Assembly (NCBI GenBank): GCA_010015655.1
Contig: ML976703.1
Location: forward strand, 502,333 to 562,119
Reading direction: 5' to 3'
DNA length: 59,787 bases
Origin: Bimuria novae-zelandiae CBS 107.79
Taxonomy: Eukaryota; Ascomycota; Dothideomycetes; Pleosporales; Didymosphaeriaceae
The notes below the pieces were generated by a model. It was not told the DNA's origin, searched no databases, and was given only the letters and a program-made list of their open reading frames with translations. The position numbers and the translations under genes are program-made. Below are positions 57,396 through 59,787 of this stretch, in pieces; position 1 is the stretch's first letter, and every line of letters starts with the position of its first letter.

Positions 57396-58916
57396 ATGCT
57401 ACCAGAGCATTTCTTCAATCACATGACTACACTGGAAAGGAAGAGGTGCGGTTTTCGAGATCTTGCCACTGAGGAACTTTGACCCAAACTTGGGGAGAAT
57501 CCACCCAGTGATTTCCTTGCAGAAGAGGTGGCCGCAGAGGAAGTGGGCTCAAACTACCCTCCTTTAAATTGGAATCTCCACCTGACTGAGGAAGGAGATG
57601 AACATATCCCCTTCGGTCAGCACCTCCACCGCCATGCCAAAAGTCTTAATGGTGTGTGCCACAGCAGAATGGCCAAAACAATACTTAACAGTACTGAGCG
57701 ACATGGCACGCAATGCGTTTGTTCATCCCGGACTCCGGCTCGAACACCTCTCAATCGTCGATCTCAGCCTTGGCTGCCGACCGAACTCCTCTGGCGGATT
57801 CTGGAGTACTGCACGGACCGGGCTACACTCTTCCAACTAATGCATACATCCTCCTTTTTCCGAAACGAGGCATCCAAGATCTTTTAGGCCGATCCGCACA
57901 CATTCTATGCCGTCGAAGCAGCTTGGTTGCTTGAAGGGGGCCACCCTGGTCTCACAAGCCACGACATGTCGTTTCTATATCGTGTGCAGAATATCGAGAT
58001 TTCATATGGAGTCGAGGAGGATGGCAAGATAGCGCCACGAAGAGATGATGGATTCGCAGACATCAACCAGGAACTATTAGTCAGCTTTTGGAAGGCCCTG
58101 AAGCAGCGTTTTCCAAGTGTGAAAAGAGTCGTCTTGAATCAGAGATCGTGTAGGGATCTGAGGCTCGTGATACCGCATTACTTGCTCAGCTTGATCAAGG
58201 CTCGTCCGGAAGACATCGATGTTGTGGTTTGGGCCTTGAGTCGGTATATCAATCCGACATTCAGAAGGGGGCGCGTGAGATGGCCACATCTGCGCCAACA
58301 TCCGCCGTTGGCCTTTCCCGCAAGTTCGGAGAGGTCGCTGGTCACGCTCTCGGAGACGGGGGCGATCAGACAGGTTGCTTTGTGGCCGGGTCACAGAACG
58401 GTGCCGATACCGATGCGGCGATTCCACGGACTGGCCGGCGAGTACGAGAAAGTACACTACATGTATGAACGCATTGCACTGCAAAGACTGGGTCTAGGAG
58501 TCACCATGATCGAAGCGCTAGATCGATACCAATTTAATGAAGTGAAAGCTTGCCCGTTTCGCTGCCCGATGCGGTATTGCGACGAGCTCTTCGAACAGCC
58601 CGGCCATTGGGTGCTCCACGCTGTTCTTTACCACTTTAATGATCTTATCTCCGGGCGCTAGTTTGAGAGCTGGCCGGAGGAGCTGCGGAAAATCTACAAG
58701 CAGAGGCACATCGAGCTGTTCAGATTGAAGCAAAGGAATGCTATGGAGCTCAAGCGGATGCAGCGGGAATGGAATGATGCTGGTGACGATGCGAGGGAGG
58801 ACATGAAGTGCAAGTGGATGGCGCAGCTGAAGAGCGATCCGGAGTGGGATATTGGCGTGCCGGCGGAGGAAAGTCCACTTTGGAAGAGGTTTGAGAGCCG
58901 GATGCGGAGATGGTAA
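57396..58916 (+). pseudogene. F-box-like gene with three in-frame stop codons
   Basis: From ATG 57396 to TAA 58914-58916 a single frame of 507 codons is protein-like throughout, with stops at TGA 57480-57482, TAG 57885-57887 and TAG 58659-58661. It begins MLPEHFFNHMTTLERKR. An F-box-like motif follows (WLPTELLWRILEYCTDRATL), then a C-terminal region typical of fungal F-box orphans (DPHTFYAVEAAWLLEGGHPG, FLYRVQNIEISYG, WVLHAVLYHFNDLI, WPEELRKIYKQRHIELFRLK). KIF-stop-ADP suggests TGG to TAG, and GR-stop-FE suggests CAG to TAG. No frameshift is seen. Full-length product would need readthrough, so it is called a pseudogene. Confidence 0.8.
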
Positions 58917-59787
58917 ATCGATCACGACCGCTTTGAGACTGCGTGCAAAAGATTAGTGCATGTCTGAGCACGAAGGGCAGAAGACGCTATCTATCGAGAT
59001 GCGGGGTCCAGAGAGCCAGGTGAGGAGCTACCTAGACCCCACTACATCGGCATCCATGGTTCGCATCACATCGCAAAACAAAAAATCGCATTTGAGTCAG
59101 GACGACAATGAGTCGAATCACGGTGACTGTCCTCTACATGAAATTTTGCCGGTACGATGCTGTGCATTACACTTGGCAGTAACTAGGTCGATAACTATGT
59201 CGATAAATTCAGAGCTTCCAGTCACGCCATGCAACTTCGGTGACGCGCAACCGGCGCCATTGGCGCATCGCGTTGTCACGTTACCTGACGGCTCGATGAC
59301 GCGTCACAACTACAAAGCATTCTATACATTCACATGTGGCGATTTATGCGACACCCAATAGATTGCCCCACAGGGTACGAAGCAACGAACCTGGCAGTTT
59401 CACCAGTCTGCAGACTTGTCTGCGGTCAACCGCGAGTAAGAAAAGACACTCGTCAAGTGTGGGAGCAAACGAGGCAAATGAGTACAGGGGGACGGAAAGC
59501 TGCGTGAGGGGCTTCGCCTTGTACTACCGTAGAGTTTTGCAATTAATAGATAGCCTAGCTGCTAGCTGCAGGTGGCGACGTAACCGTAGGAGGTATCGCG
59601 CTGAGACGCTTGCAACGTCAAACATCGTCAAAATAGATCAGTGGCCTGCATCTCCACAACAACACCATAGATTTTGATACTTTTCGGATTTTCTTGATTC
59701 TACGGTCTAAATCTATAGGACTTTTGAATTTCATAAAAATCAGATATGTGGTGGTGGAGATACATAAGGTTGCGGCGATGTAGGGAT
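58917..59787. other. Intergenic to window end
   Basis: No gene or motif can be supported; ORFs of about 110-130 codons here have no recognisable protein. Confidence 0.4.

Noticed and set aside
57396..58916. UAG recoding or suppressed stops as the normal genetic code
   Set aside because: UAG also ends frames in pseudogenes with frameshifts (GTPase, BTB-like), and intact conserved genes in the window show no internal UAG. RIP-type transitions explain the sites more simply.

Overview
The window looks like nuclear DNA of a filamentous ascomycete, most likely a Dothideomycete. Genes are short-intron (44-72 nt) and closely packed. The proteins include ERG24, an AA9 LPMO, an unspecific peroxygenase and the Pff1 vacuolar protease. 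An AT-rich block carries the CpA-to-TpA signature of repeat-induced point mutation (RIP). This is protein-level recognition by eye; no database was searched.

Layout. 1-11955 is a RIP-degraded transposon block. An old minus-strand Copia element (247-3265, probably continuing at 9458 onward) is interrupted by a complete younger Copia (3266-9457) with 253-bp LTRs and a 5-bp target duplication. A third LTR (1-246) cuts the old reverse transcriptase, and a pogo-like transposase relic lies at 10870-11955. Next comes a broken dynamin-like GTPase gene (12190-15485).

16468-35289 is mostly housekeeping or secreted functions: an Mrl1/CI-MPR-like sorting receptor diverging from ERG24, a minisatellite just after ERG24, an AA9 LPMO, an unassigned small protein, a DHH phosphoesterase, a membrane-anchored coiled-coil protein, five-exon PFF1, a small cysteine-rich secreted protein and a six-exon cyclase-family enzyme.

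36217-42991 holds a BTB-like gene, a decayed divergent BTB-like neighbour, a PEBP/YbhB protein, an intron-containing tRNA-Thr(CGT) and a methyltransferase-like protein.

44230-52286 is the most unusual locus. It appears to be one very large gene encoding a polytopic membrane region followed by alternating U1-type zinc fingers and UBA-like helices. It is now split by an 834-bp hAT-type element (TIRs, 8-bp target duplication GATCAGGT) and two small frameshifts. Removing the element and one target copy restores a continuous reading frame.

52834-58916 has a hypothetical gene, an unspecific peroxygenase, an SLD7-like replication protein and an F-box gene that stays in one frame for about 1.5 kb but carries three stop codons.

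The conserved genes are intact while four lineage-specific genes are broken. Most nonsense codons fit RIP-type transitions (CAG or TGG to TAG), so mutation pressure or relaxed constraint seems to reach accessory genes outside the AT-rich block.
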